A stretch of 47,278 bases of DNA from Isosphaeraceae bacterium. GTDB taxonomy: Bacteria > Planctomycetota > Planctomycetia > Isosphaerales > Isosphaeraceae. The number at the start of each line of letters is the position of its first letter. Within the stretch, counting starts at the first letter, position 1. Below the pieces are notes generated by a model. It ran no database searches. It worked only from the letters and a program-made list of their open reading frames with translations, and was not told the DNA's origin. Location: assembly GCA_021324445.1 (NCBI GenBank), contig JAJPJC010000121.1, forward strand, positions 1 through 47,278, written 5' to 3'. This document shows positions 16,310 through 25,052 of the stretch, piece after piece. The translations under genes were made by a program, and so were the position numbers.

Positions 16310-16696
16310 ATGACACCCAAACGCCATCCGTCCGATCGGACTCGGACGCAGTGGAAACGCTGGAAGCGGTTGCGGCCACCGGCCAAGCCCGGTGGCCGGC
16401 CGCGCTCCGTCAAGCTCCGCGAGGTCGTCAACGGCATCTTCTCCATCCTCCGCGGTGGTTGTGCCTGGCGGATGATGCCCACCGACCTGCCCCCGTGGAG
16501 CACCTGCTACGACTCCTTCGGCAAGTGGCGCCACGACGGCACGTGGGCCCAGATCAACGAGGCCCTCCGGGCCCGGATCCGCCATCGCGCCGGGCCGAAG
16601 AAGAGCCCGAGTCTGGGCATCATCGACAGCCCGAGCGTCAAGACCACCGAGCGCGGCGGCCCGCACGGCAAGGATGCGTTCCAGAAGGTCAATGGG
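16310..16696 (+). pseudogene. IS5-family transposase, N-terminal remnant
   Basis: The frame from ATG 16310 gives MTPKRHPSDRTRTQWKRWKR, LREVVNGIFSILRGGCAWRM, PTDLPPWSTCYDSFGKW and IIDSPSVKTTERGG. This matches IS5-type transposases up to and including the first catalytic aspartate (the Asp of IIDSPSVKT). Similarity ends at KVNG near 16696, where the frame runs into an unrelated gene fragment; the rest of the DDE domain is missing. The upstream 65 bases may hold the IS end, but I cannot define the terminal repeat. Confidence 0.75.
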
Positions 16697-17600
16697 CTGC
16701 CTGCTCCCCGCCGAGATGTGGGGTCGTGGCGAGGATTATCTCTGGTACAGCACGGGGGGCGCCGCCTGCTTCACCGACCTGAGGGAGGGCATGCTCGGCG
16801 AGGGGACCTTGCAGGCGCGTTACATCCGGGGCGCGTTCGACGACAAGCCGTTCACGCTGGGCAAGTACGAGTCGACCCGGATCCGGGCCGCGATCGCCGA
16901 GCTGGCCGCCAACGGCGGGGCGCCGATGGGCTTCTACGTCAACTTCCGCGACCCGATGGCACGTGTCGAAGCCCTGCGCTATTACGGTTTCCTCCGTGCC
17001 CACGACGCGATCTACCACGCCAATCGGTCCCATGCGGAGGTGCTGCTGCTCTTTCCGAGGCGACGGGTCCACCGCGGCGACCTGGCCGCGCTGGAGGCGT
17101 TCCGGCGGCTGGGCCGGCAACTGCTCGACCACCACATCCTCTTCGACATCCAGCCCGACGACCTGGCGCCGGCGAGTCGGCACTCCGCCTATCGCCGCGT
17201 GCTCGATCCGACCGCCGGGGGCCCGGCTCTGCCGGAGGACCTCGGCGGGTTGAGCCGGTTCGAGGCGCCGCCGACCGTGCGGGTCTCGGCGAGCCGGCCC
17301 GAGCGCGGGAATGAGCTGGACGTCCACTTCGTGAATTACAACCGCCGCGAGCCGGCCCAGCGGCGCAGCCCGGGCTCGGGCGTCGCCGACGACCGGCCGA
17401 TCCCAATCGGGGGCGTCAGGGCTGTGCTCGTCCTGCCCGAAGGGTTCCGGGCCAATCGAGTCCACGGGCTCTCTCCCGAGGTGCCGACGGCACAAGAACT
17501 GCCGTTCGAGACAAAGGGCGGACGAGTCCACTTCACCCTGCCGGAGTTCCTGGTGTACCAGCTCGCCCGGATCGATCTGGAACCGCTTCGGCGTGATTGA
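16692..17600 (+). pseudogene. C-terminal fragment of a larger planctomycete protein, joined to the IS5 remnant
   Basis: About 300 residues from GCLLPAEMWGRGEDYLW to the stop at 17600. The content looks like real folded protein (GAPMGFYVNFRDPMARVEAL, YHANRSHAEVLLLFPRRRVH, LLDHHILFDIQPDD) and ends in a beta-rich tail (FEAPPTVRVSASRPERGNEL, VDVHFVNYN-like). There is no own start or ribosome site; the frame begins exactly where the transposase similarity ends. The style resembles C-terminal parts of large planctomycete glycosidase-like or carbohydrate-related proteins, but I cannot name the family with confidence. Probably non-functional, cut at its 5' side by the IS. Confidence 0.55.
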
Positions 17601-17658
17601 GGCCCGCTCGGTGCGGATCTGCGACCGGTTCTATATATTCTCGCAATCAAGTGGGTCA

Positions 17659-17712
17659 CGGCTCCTCCCCATGCCGGAAGGCAGGGGTTTCCGCCGCGAC
17701 GAGTTTGTTAAG
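17659..17712 (+). repeat. 54-bp direct repeat, copy 1
   Basis: Identical to 17943-17996. It contains the near-palindrome CCCATGCCGGAAGGCAGGGG followed by TTTCCGCCGCGACGAG and TTTGTTAAG. A diverged partial third unit (CTCTGAAGGGCGGGGATTTC) follows at about 17721. Confidence 0.8.
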
Positions 17713-17785
17713 CTTCCCGAGCTCTGAAGGGCGGGGATTTCCGGTTCACCCTACCCACCGAAGGCTTGAGACGCGCAGAGGATCC

Positions 17786-17896
17786 TTCACCGCAAAGCCC
17801 GCAGAGCCCGCAGAGATCCAGACCGAGAACGATCCCAGGTTCCGGGTCGTCGGTCTCTGCCTTCCTCTCCGCGATCTCTGCGGTCTCTGCGGTGAA
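17786..17896. repeat. Imperfect inverted repeat element (GCAGAG type)
   Basis: The left arm starts TTCACCGCAAAGCCCGCAGAG at 17786 and the right arm ends with the near complement, CTCTGCGGTCTCTGCGGTGAA, at 17896. The arms are built of repeated CGCAGAG units. Similar elements are scattered in many bacterial genomes. It looks like a non-coding miniature element. Confidence 0.7.
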
Positions 17897-17942
17897 CCCA
17901 ACGGGTCTGATTGGTCATTCGGAATCGATGTTCCTGGGGGCG

Positions 17943-17996
17943 CGGCTCCTCCCCATGCCGGAAGGCAGGGGTTTCCGCCGCGACGAGTTTGTTAAG
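17943..17996 (+). repeat. 54-bp direct repeat, copy 2
   Basis: Exact copy of 17659-17712, 284 bases downstream. The GCAGAG-type inverted repeat lies between the two copies, so this may be a duplication caused by insertion, or two members of one dispersed family. Confidence 0.8.
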
Positions 17997-18024
17997 AGTC
18001 GGTCTCAGAAGCCCTGTCTGACAG

Positions 18025-18100
18025 TTGTAGGATGGGTGCAACTCACCAACGGAAGACCTTGGCAGCCTTGATGATCGGTGGGTTTCACCCACCCTACGAC
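18025..18100. repeat. GTAGGGTGGG-type inverted repeat
   Basis: The left arm TTGTAGGATGGGTG (from 18025) is matched by the right arm ending CACCCACCCTACGAC at 18100. The internal hairpins CACC/GGTG resemble the widely dispersed GTAGGGTGGG elements. Its right edge coincides with the start of a truncated CocE-like reading frame at about 18101. Confidence 0.65.
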
Positions 18101-18311
18101 AGCGATTTATCACCGCTTCCAGAAGGGGCACAAGATCCTGGTGCAGATCCAGAGCACCTGGTTCCCTCTGATTGACCGCAACCCGCAGCGCTATGTTCCC
18201 AATATCTTCGAGGCCAAGGCGTCGGACTACGTCGCGGCAACTCAGCGCGTTGCGCGCGCCCCTGGGCGCGCGACTCACCTGGATCTGTCGGTCCTTCCCC
18301 AAGTTCCTTGA
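18101..18311 (+). pseudogene. C-terminal relic of a CocE/NonD-type hydrolase
   Basis: From 18105 the frame reads IYHRFQKGHKILVQIQSTWF, then PLIDRNPQRYVPNIFEA, SDYVAATQRV and THLDLSVLP. This is the end of the beta-jellyroll C-terminal domain of X-Pro dipeptidyl-peptidase-like (CocE/NonD) hydrolases. About 65 of an expected 600 residues remain, with no catalytic domain. The only start (ATG 18078) lies in the adjoining repeat. The repeat cluster to the left replaced the rest of the gene. Confidence 0.65.
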
Positions 18312-18454
18312 GCGCGTTTGACTCGAGCGGCGGGCTGACCTAGACTTGCATCGATCCGCGCCCGGCACGCGAGAGCGAGCCCAGAGTCCGCCCGTTCCCG
18401 ATCGCCCCGGATCGCCGCGAACCTTCCGAAGAAGATCCAGCGCGAGATGGAATT

Positions 18455-19414
18455 ATGAAGATCCTGATCGTGGAAGACCAGGTGTCCACGGGTCTGGCGC
18501 TGTCCTCGACCCTCACAGGGCTGGGCCATCAGCCTCATCTGGTCACTTCCGGCGCGGCCGCCTGGGACCTCATCGACCGCGAGGACTGGCGGCTGATCCT
18601 CACCGACTGGATCATGGCCGATGTCGATGGGCTGGAGCTGTGCCGTCGCATCCGCGCGCGGCGGGGTCGGCCCTACAACTACATCATCATGCTGACCTGC
18701 CGGACCGAATCGGTCCACCGCCTGGAGGGCTTCAAGGCCGGCGCCGACGACTTTCTGACCAAGCCGGTGCACGAGGAGGAGTTGGCGCTGCGGCTGGCGA
18801 TCGCGGAGCGAATCCTGGCCGTCCAGGCCGACCTGGAGGAAAAGAACGCCCGGCTCGAGGCGATGGCCGGCACGGATCCCCTGACCGGCCTGGCCAATCG
18901 CCGCCGGCTACACGATGTCCTGGGCGGCGCCTGGTGCCAGGTCAGGCCGGTGACGCCGTACGCGCTGGTGGCCCTGGATATCGACCACTTCAAGTCCTAC
19001 AACGATTCCTTCGGGCATGCGGCCGGCGACGAGGTCTTGCGCACCGTCGCGGAGATTCTCCGGTCCGGCACGCGGCCGACTGACCTCCTGGTCCGCACCG
19101 GCGGCGAAGAATTCGTCATCATTCTGCCGGGGATGGGATCGAACGAGGGCTTGATCGTGGCCGATCGCCTGCGGAAAGCCATCGCGGCGCATTGCTGGCC
19201 GTTGCGACCGGTGACCGCAAGCTTCGGCGTCACCGTGGCCTCTCCGACGGCGAAGACCGTGAAGGTCTCCGATCTCCTGGAAGCCGCGGACCGCGCCCTG
19301 TACCACTCCAAGCACTCGGGGCGCAACCGGGTGACGCATTCTCACTTCCTCCCCAAGGAGATGTCGGCCGCGACGGAACGGGACCGGCAACTCGCCGGGG
19401 CCGGACTCCGCTGA
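18455..19414 (+). CDS. Response regulator with GGDEF output (diguanylate cyclase)
   Basis: A 319-residue protein. Residues 1-120 are a receiver domain: acidic patch E7-D8, phospho-acceptor D51 (ILTDWIM), T81 and K103 (TKPV). A helical linker with coiled-coil character (about 105-137) leads to the GGDEF domain, with DPLTGLANRR at 141-150, DIDHFKSYND at 175-184 and active-site GGEEF at 216-220. The inhibitory I-site RxxD is present as R207-P-T-D210, five residues upstream, so product inhibition by c-di-GMP is likely. It should make c-di-GMP from two GTP when phosphorylated. No histidine kinase lies next to it. Start ATG 18455. Confidence 0.9.
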   Translation: MKILIVEDQVSTGLALSSTLTGLGHQPHLVTSGAAAWDLIDREDWRLILTDWIMADVDGLELCRRIRARRGRPYNYIIMLTCRTESVHRLEGFKAGADDFLTKPVHEEELALRLAIAERILAVQADLEEKNARLEAMAGTDPLTGLANRRRLHDVLGGAWCQVRPVTPYALVALDIDHFKSYNDSFGHAAGDEVLRTVAEILRSGTRPTDLLVRTGGEEFVIILPGMGSNEGLIVADRLRKAIAAHCWPLRPVTASFGVTVASPTAKTVKVSDLLEAADRALYHSKHSGRNRVTHSHFLPKEMSAATERDRQLAGAGLR

Positions 19415-19425
19415 GACCCACCCTC

Positions 19426-20334
19426 TCAGGGGAAACGCCCGGCGTGTCGGCGGACCCGCTCGCCGTGCTCGGCCAGCCGGGCATAGTCCTGAACCGAGAG
19501 CGGACCCTCCGCCCGGAGCACCTCCAGGTCCTCATCGAGCTCCGCCCGATTCTGGGGCGCGGCCAGCACCACGGCGACCGAGCCGGATTGGAGCACGAAC
19601 CGGTACCAATCGGGAGCACGCGGCACGCGGAACCCGGGCGGATCCTCCGGCGTCGGCCCGAGCAAGGCGCCCCAGCGCAGTGCCGTGTAGGCGATCACGG
19701 GGATCCCCTTCGCGTCGGTCACGGGGAAGATCTCGCGCTCGGCGCCCCGGTGGGCCGCGTTGTAGCGGATCATCAGGGCGTCAACCAGGCCGCTCCCCGC
19801 AATCGCGGCGGCCAGGGGCCGCTGGTGGCTGGTGATCCCCAGCAAACGGATGACCCCGTCGCGGCGGGCGGCCCGGCAATACTCCATCGCCCCGCCCGGC
19901 CCGATCAGCGCGCGCCATTCCGCCGCCCGTTCCACGTAATAGAACGTCAGCACGTCGAGGAAGTCGGTCCGGAGCGCGGCCAGGATCGAGCGGAGCTCGC
20001 CGGCGGCGGCGGTGGCCGTCCGTGCCCCGAACTGGACGCAGACGACGACCGACTCGCGCTGCGCGCCCAGCGCCGCGACGGCATCGCTGAACGCATCGGA
20101 CCCGCCGGGGGTATCGGCCTCACCCGGCCAGTTCAGGAAGTTGACCCCGCGCTCGAGGGCGTAGAGCACATCGTCCGGCGCCAGCGACGACCCGCCGCGC
20201 GAGGCCAGCCCGAGCCGGCAGACCGGCCGGCCGAAGGCTGTCGCCGGACAACTCGGCAATGGGCTCAGTGGCGGAGTCAACCCGGGCGCCGAACCCGCTG
20301 GATCTTCGGGTGTCCCGGCGCGAGCCCTCGTCAT
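19426..20334 (-). CDS. Aldo/keto reductase family protein
   Basis: A 302-residue TIM-barrel oxidoreductase. Supporting segments are GRPVCRLGLASRGG (strand 1), ALERGVNFLNWP (the position of the catalytic Asp/Tyr region, here N-x-x-N-W), DFLDVLTFYYVE, RDGVIRLLGITSHQ and AAPQNRAELDEDL. The usual catalytic D-x-x-x-Y after G-x-N-x-x-D is not clearly preserved: the sequence is GVNFLNWPGEAD. It may therefore be a catalytically altered member, or use a nearby aspartate. It lies downstream of the DUF1501 gene on the same strand, separated by a 230-base AT-rich repeat. Confidence 0.7.
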   Translation of the reverse strand: MTRARAGTPEDPAGSAPGLTPPLSPLPSCPATAFGRPVCRLGLASRGGSSLAPDDVLYALERGVNFLNWPGEADTPGGSDAFSDAVAALGAQRESVVVCVQFGARTATAAAGELRSILAALRTDFLDVLTFYYVERAAEWRALIGPGGAMEYCRAARRDGVIRLLGITSHQRPLAAAIAGSGLVDALMIRYNAAHRGAEREIFPVTDAKGIPVIAYTALRWGALLGPTPEDPPGFRVPRAPDWYRFVLQSGSVAVVLAAPQNRAELDEDLEVLRAEGPLSVQDYARLAEHGERVRRHAGRFP

Positions 20335-20362
20335 GGTCCTCGTATTCTCCTTGGCGGTATTA

Positions 20363-20541
20363 TTCCAAATTTCAGATTCCAGATTCCAGATATTGAATAA
20401 CCAAGAGCGCTATTAAAGGATTTTGGAATCTGGTATCTGGTGCATGCCCCCTTGGAGAATGGCTCGGATTCCAGATCCCAACATAGAATAATCAAAATTG
20501 TTATTAAGAATTTTGGAATTTAGAATCTGGAATTTGGAATC
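20363..20541. repeat. AT-rich duplicated inverted-repeat element
   Basis: A clearly AT-rich island in otherwise GC-rich DNA. The left arm (TTCCAAATTTCAGATTCCAG from 20363) is the imperfect complement of the right arm (ending near 20541). Two diverged direct units run from about 20389 and 20480, each containing GAATAA, TATTAA, ATTTTGGAAT and a TG(C/T)GCCCCC-like end. No ORF. It looks like a tandemly duplicated miniature element. Confidence 0.7.
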
Positions 20542-20564
20542 CGGGATGTGCCCCCAAAGAACGG

Positions 20565-22064
20565 CTAGGCCATGATCTCGCGGATCGGCCGGCCGTAGTC
20601 GATCTCCAGGCGCTTGCGGCCGGGGACGTCGAGGCGGTGCGGGTCGAGCCCCATCAGGTGGAGGAGCGTGGCGTGGATGTCGGTGACGTAATGCGGATGC
20701 TCGATGGCGTGGAAGCCCAGCTCATCGGTCGCCCCGTGGACCGTGCCGCCGCGGATCCCCGCCCCGGCGAACCAGACGGTGAACGCGTGGGGGTGATGGT
20801 CGCGGCCGGTCGGCACGGCGATGGTGTTCCGCGTCTCCAGGCCCGGCGTGCGGCCGAACTCAGTGCAGCAGACGACCGAGACCTCCTCGGTCAGCCCGCG
20901 CCGCTTCAGGTCCCGGAGCAGCCCTGCGATTGGCAGGTCAACCCGGGCGCAAGAGCGCGCGTGCAGCTCCCGGAGCTGGGTATGCGAATCCCACTCGCCG
21001 TAATCGCTGAGGTACACCAGGACGAACCGGACACCGCGCTCGACCAGTCGGCGGGCGGCCAGCAGCCGACGGCCGTAGATCGCCGTGGCGTCGCGGTCGA
21101 TCCCGTACAGCCGCTCGACCTCCGGCGATTCTTCGGCGAGGTTCAGCGCCTCGGGGACCGAGCGCTGCATCCGGAAGGCCAGCTCATACGCTTTGATCCG
21201 CGCCCGAAGCTGGTCGTCGTCGGGGTATTCGACGGCCGCCAGCCGGTTCCACTGGTGGATGAGCTGAAACTCGCCGGCCTGTTCCTCGGCGGTCACGCCC
21301 CCGGCCCGGGTGCCGAAGGGAAGCGGGTTGGCCGGGTCGAGCGCCAGCTCCACGCCCGAGTATTGGGGGCCGAGGTAATCGGCGGCGAAGTCCTCCTTGA
21401 CCCGGGTGTCCTTGTACTGGCCCAGGAAGACGAACTGCGGCAGGTCTTCGTTGAGCGTGCCCAGGCCGTAGTGGATCCAGGAGCCGATCACCGGCTGCTT
21501 TTCGTCCAGCTTGTGGCGGCCGTGATGCATCTGGAACTCGGCGGCGTGGTCGTTGTCGGTCGTGTACATCGAGCGCACAAACGCGATGTCGTCGACGCAG
21601 CTCGCCAGATGGGGCCACCAGTCGCTGATCTCGACCCCAGCCTGGCCATACTTCCGGAAGCCGACCTGCAAGGGAAAGATCTGTGCGTGGGTGCGATCCT
21701 CGCCGACGACGGCGCGCGAGCGCTCGCGGAAGAGGGGCGACCGGAAGGGATTGGGCAGCTTCGTCTGATCGTAGGTCTTGCCGGCAAACCGGTTGAGTGC
21801 CGGCTTGGGGTCCCAGGTCTCGATGTGGCTGACCCCGCCGGAGAGAAAGATCCAGATGATGCTCCGGGCCTTCGGGGGGAAGTGGGGACGACCATCCGGG
21901 AGTGGGCTTGACCGCGTTTCATCCCCGCGGACGATCCCATCGCGATGCAGCAAGGCCCCCAGCGCCATGCCGGTGAAACCGAGTCCGACGTCGGCGAGGA
22001 AGGCCCGCCGATGGATGCGGCCGCAGGGCGGACCGGAGCGGGGCCGGCGAGGATTGCGGGTCAT
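20565..22064 (-). CDS. DUF1501 domain protein (Tat-exported)
   Basis: A 499-residue protein of the DUF1501 family, common in planctomycetes and structurally related to sulfatases/alkaline phosphatases. A twin-arginine signal, HRRAFLADVGLGFTGMALGA, lies at about residues 18-37. Family stretches include IWIFLSGGVSHIETWDPKP, GSWIHYGLGT, GVRFVLVYLSDYGEWDSHTQ, CTEFGRTPG, and the C-terminal DIHATLLHLMGLDP. Its partner PSCyt1-DUF1549-DUF1553 gene sits 39 bases upstream, as usual for these pairs. The family's biochemical role is not established; export and pairing point to extracytoplasmic breakdown or binding of complex polymers. Confidence 0.9.
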   Translation of the reverse strand: MTRNPRRPRSGPPCGRIHRRAFLADVGLGFTGMALGALLHRDGIVRGDETRSSPLPDGRPHFPPKARSIIWIFLSGGVSHIETWDPKPALNRFAGKTYDQTKLPNPFRSPLFRERSRAVVGEDRTHAQIFPLQVGFRKYGQAGVEISDWWPHLASCVDDIAFVRSMYTTDNDHAAEFQMHHGRHKLDEKQPVIGSWIHYGLGTLNEDLPQFVFLGQYKDTRVKEDFAADYLGPQYSGVELALDPANPLPFGTRAGGVTAEEQAGEFQLIHQWNRLAAVEYPDDDQLRARIKAYELAFRMQRSVPEALNLAEESPEVERLYGIDRDATAIYGRRLLAARRLVERGVRFVLVYLSDYGEWDSHTQLRELHARSCARVDLPIAGLLRDLKRRGLTEEVSVVCCTEFGRTPGLETRNTIAVPTGRDHHPHAFTVWFAGAGIRGGTVHGATDELGFHAIEHPHYVTDIHATLLHLMGLDPHRLDVPGRKRLEIDYGRPIREIMA

Positions 22065-22103
22065 GGTCGATCGCTCCCGAAGCCAACAGGGCCAGACAAA
22101 CGC

Positions 22104-24983
22104 TCAATGGACCGTCAGGAAGTCGTTGTGGCTGAACAAGGCGTGGATCAGGTCGACGCGGGCGCGGGCTCGCGGGTCGGAGGCATCGGCGTGGCTGTGG
22201 CTGGGCGCGTGGACCTCCGGGGCTGGGCCGAGCAAACGGGCCTGCCGGACCAGGAACTCGCGCGCCAGGGCGGTCTCAGCCGGCGACGGCTCCCGCGCCA
22301 GGACCTGTTCAAAGGCCGCGGTGATGAACGCTGTGTCGCAAGGCGAGCCGGCCGTGGCCGGCGAACCCAGCTCGTCCCAGAGCCGTTCGGCCAGCCGATG
22401 GGCCAGCGCGCGGGTCATCTCATTGTTGACCAGCGCCAGGGCCTGCTGCGGGACCACCGAGGTCGACCGCCGGTAGCAATCGCAGGCGTCGGCGGCGTCG
22501 AAGAGCTCGAGGAAGGGCATCTTCGCCTCGCCGTGGTGGGTGAAGTACAAACTGCGGCGGTGGGACGAGAGACCCTGGGCGTAGTCGAGGTCAGGTCCGC
22601 CGATGGCCGGGTCGAGTGCGCCGGCGACGTGCAGCAGGCTGTCGCGGAGCACCTCCGCCTCGAGCCGCGCGCGGGCGAACCGCCAGGACCAGCGGTTGTC
22701 GGGGTCGATCAACCGGCCGGGATGCGCCGGGTCGGCGACGCGCGACGCCATCCGGTAGGCAGCACTGGTCACAATCAGGCGATGGAGCGCCTTCATCGAC
22801 CAGGGGCGAGCGGCCGTTGTGGTGGGCTCCATCAACTCGACAGCCAACCAGTCGAGGAGCTCGGGAAAGGTCGGCGGCTGGCCATTGCGGCCGAAGTCGT
22901 GGGTGGTCGCCACGATCGGCGTGCCGAGATGCCATCGCCAGATGTGGTTGACGGCCACACGCGCCGTCAGCGGGTTGGAGCGGTCGGTGATCCAGCGGGC
23001 CAGGGCCGCACGTCGTCCCGTGCTCCGGGCCGGATACACCGGACTCAGCGGTGGATAATCGGTCGACGCGTTGTCCTGTGCCTTGAGGGCTGCCTCGTGG
23101 GCCTTCCGCGCCGCCGCGAGCTGCTGCTGGGCCTTCGTGATCGCGGTCGGGGCTTTCCCCCGAGCGGAGAACACCGCTTGTTCGGCCTGCGCCAGCGCGG
23201 TCGCCGACCGCGCCACGGCCGCCTGGCGATGGGCCCGGGCCGCATCCCGCGCCAGCGTCGCGACGTCGCCGGCGCCCCGGCCGTACCGGGCATCGTCGGC
23301 CGCGATCCGCGCCCGCAAGGCCGCCAGCTCGGCTCGGGCGGCCCTGCTGCGGGCCTGGTCGACGGCCCAGGCGAACCGCGCCGCCTCGACCCGGGAGCGA
23401 GCCTGGCTCAATTCGGATGATGGAAGCGCCTTCGTCGTGAACGCGAGGACCGTATCCATACCGACGAATGCCCGCGGGTTGTCGGGGAACTGGCGGATTT
23501 CGGCCTCGACAGCCGCCCGCTCGGCCGTCGCGAGCCAGTCGCTCGATCGGTCAGCCGCCCGCTCGGTCCCGACGACCTCCGATTCCCGATGCGCCAGCTC
23601 CTCCCGGCGGACGAACGCTTTGAGCCCGGGGTAATACGCCTCCGGCGGCAGGTCGATGGGCTCGATGTGAAAAGCGCGGCCTTTCAGGAAGGCGGGGGCA
23701 CTCGGCGCGATCGGCGGCCGGCCGGGAACGACGTTCCGCGACTCGCCCCGGGTATAGAGGAACGTCTTCGCATCGAGCTTCTCGTCGAAGACCCGGACCA
23801 TCCCCGAGGTGATGGGAGCATAGGCTTTCCCGTACTCGTACTTCGGGTACGGCCCGGGGTCGGGCTCGCCGGGCACGCGGTCGTGCCGCAGCTCCAGCGG
23901 CTCGAAGCAGGCGCGGAACGCGAAGTAGTCCTCCTGCGTGATCGGGTCGTACTTGTGGTCGTGGCAGTGGGCGCAATTGATCGTCAAGCCGAGGAACGCC
24001 TTGCCGACGTGCTCGACGTTGTCCTTCATCCAGGAGTTGTAGTTCCATCGGAACCAGTTGCGGACCAGGAATCCGGTCGCGACGAGGTTGGCGTCGTCGG
24101 TCGGCGCCAGCTCGTCGGCGGCGAGCATCTCCGCGACCATGCGGTCGTAGGGCTTATCTTCGTTGAGCGAGCGGACGATCCAGTCGCGCCATCGCCAGAT
24201 CCGGGCGTAGCTGTTGAGGACATCCGGCACGGCGCGCCGGCCATACCAATCGCTGTACCGCCAGACGTCCATCCAGTGCCGCGCCCATCGTTCGCCGTAC
24301 TGCGGGCTGGCGAGCAGTCGATCGACGACTCGGCCATACGCCGCCTCGGACGGATCCGCGCGGAACTCCTGGAGCTCGGCGCGGGTCGGCGGTAGGCCGA
24401 TCAAGTCGAGGTAGACCCGGCGCAGCAGGACGTCGGGCTCGGCCGGCGGTGCGGGGGCCAGTCCGTGTTTGAGGTACGCCTGGGCCAGGAACGCATCGAT
24501 GGGATTCCGTGCCCAGCCGGCCTGGCGCGGGGGGAGCGCCGGCACGTCGGATCGAACGGGTGGCTGGAACGCCCAGTGCCGGCGCGGATCGGGCTCGGGC
24601 GTCTCGCCGGCCGGCGCGGGGGCCCCCTGGACGATCCAGGCACGCAGCAGAGCGATTTGTTCCGAGGTCAACGGAGCACCCTCGGGGGGCATGCGCATCG
24701 TGGGGTCGGACTCGGTCACGCGCTCCAGCAGCAGGCTCTCCTCGGCGTGGCCCGGCTCGATCGCGGGACCACTGTCACCCCCCCGCCGGATCGCGGTCCC
24801 CGTATCCAGGCGCAGACCGGCCTTCTGCTTCATCGCGCCGTGGCAGGCATAGCAGCGCTGCTTCAGGATCGGCTTGACCTGGCGGAGGTAATCGACCGGC
24901 TCGCCGGCCGCGGGACTGCCGGCCAGCAGGAGACCCCCTGCCAGGAACGCGAGCCCGATCGGACACGACCGCGCTGCGAACAT
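22104..24983 (-). CDS. PSCyt1-DUF1549-DUF1553 planctomycete cytochrome C-domain protein
   Basis: A 959-residue exported protein. A Sec-type signal is followed by PSCyt1 with one haem motif C44-Y-A-C47-H48 (RCYACHGAMKQKAG). DUF1549 follows (NPIDAFLAQAYLKHGL, LIGLPPTRAELQEF, YGERWARHWMDVWRYSDWYG and NCAHCHDHKYDPI, a second CxxCH-type site). A long Ala/Arg/Gln coiled-coil insert (about residues 560-640) and C-terminal DUF1553 (LTARVAVNHIWRWH, RSLYFTHHGEAKMPFLELFD) complete it. Start placed at ATG 24983 (MFAARSCPIGLAFL), which gives a clean signal peptide; in-frame ATGs at 25034 and 25052 are possible. First gene of an operon with DUF1501. Function unknown at substrate level. Confidence 0.85.
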   Translation of the reverse strand: MFAARSCPIGLAFLAGGLLLAGSPAAGEPVDYLRQVKPILKQRCYACHGAMKQKAGLRLDTGTAIRRGGDSGPAIEPGHAEESLLLERVTESDPTMRMPPEGAPLTSEQIALLRAWIVQGAPAPAGETPEPDPRRHWAFQPPVRSDVPALPPRQAGWARNPIDAFLAQAYLKHGLAPAPPAEPDVLLRRVYLDLIGLPPTRAELQEFRADPSEAAYGRVVDRLLASPQYGERWARHWMDVWRYSDWYGRRAVPDVLNSYARIWRWRDWIVRSLNEDKPYDRMVAEMLAADELAPTDDANLVATGFLVRNWFRWNYNSWMKDNVEHVGKAFLGLTINCAHCHDHKYDPITQEDYFAFRACFEPLELRHDRVPGEPDPGPYPKYEYGKAYAPITSGMVRVFDEKLDAKTFLYTRGESRNVVPGRPPIAPSAPAFLKGRAFHIEPIDLPPEAYYPGLKAFVRREELAHRESEVVGTERAADRSSDWLATAERAAVEAEIRQFPDNPRAFVGMDTVLAFTTKALPSSELSQARSRVEAARFAWAVDQARSRAARAELAALRARIAADDARYGRGAGDVATLARDAARAHRQAAVARSATALAQAEQAVFSARGKAPTAITKAQQQLAAARKAHEAALKAQDNASTDYPPLSPVYPARSTGRRAALARWITDRSNPLTARVAVNHIWRWHLGTPIVATTHDFGRNGQPPTFPELLDWLAVELMEPTTTAARPWSMKALHRLIVTSAAYRMASRVADPAHPGRLIDPDNRWSWRFARARLEAEVLRDSLLHVAGALDPAIGGPDLDYAQGLSSHRRSLYFTHHGEAKMPFLELFDAADACDCYRRSTSVVPQQALALVNNEMTRALAHRLAERLWDELGSPATAGSPCDTAFITAAFEQVLAREPSPAETALAREFLVRQARLLGPAPEVHAPSHSHADASDPRARARVDLIHALFSHNDFLTVH

Positions 24984-25052
24984 CGGACCGGAACCTTGCC
25001 ATCGCACGCGGCCGATCGGAGCCGGATCGCCCATCACACCGGTCCTCCTCAT

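Noticed and set aside
21945..23420. A 491-codon plus-strand frame opposite the PSCyt1 gene
   Set aside because: Same shadow effect; the minus strand holds the conserved domains and haem motifs.
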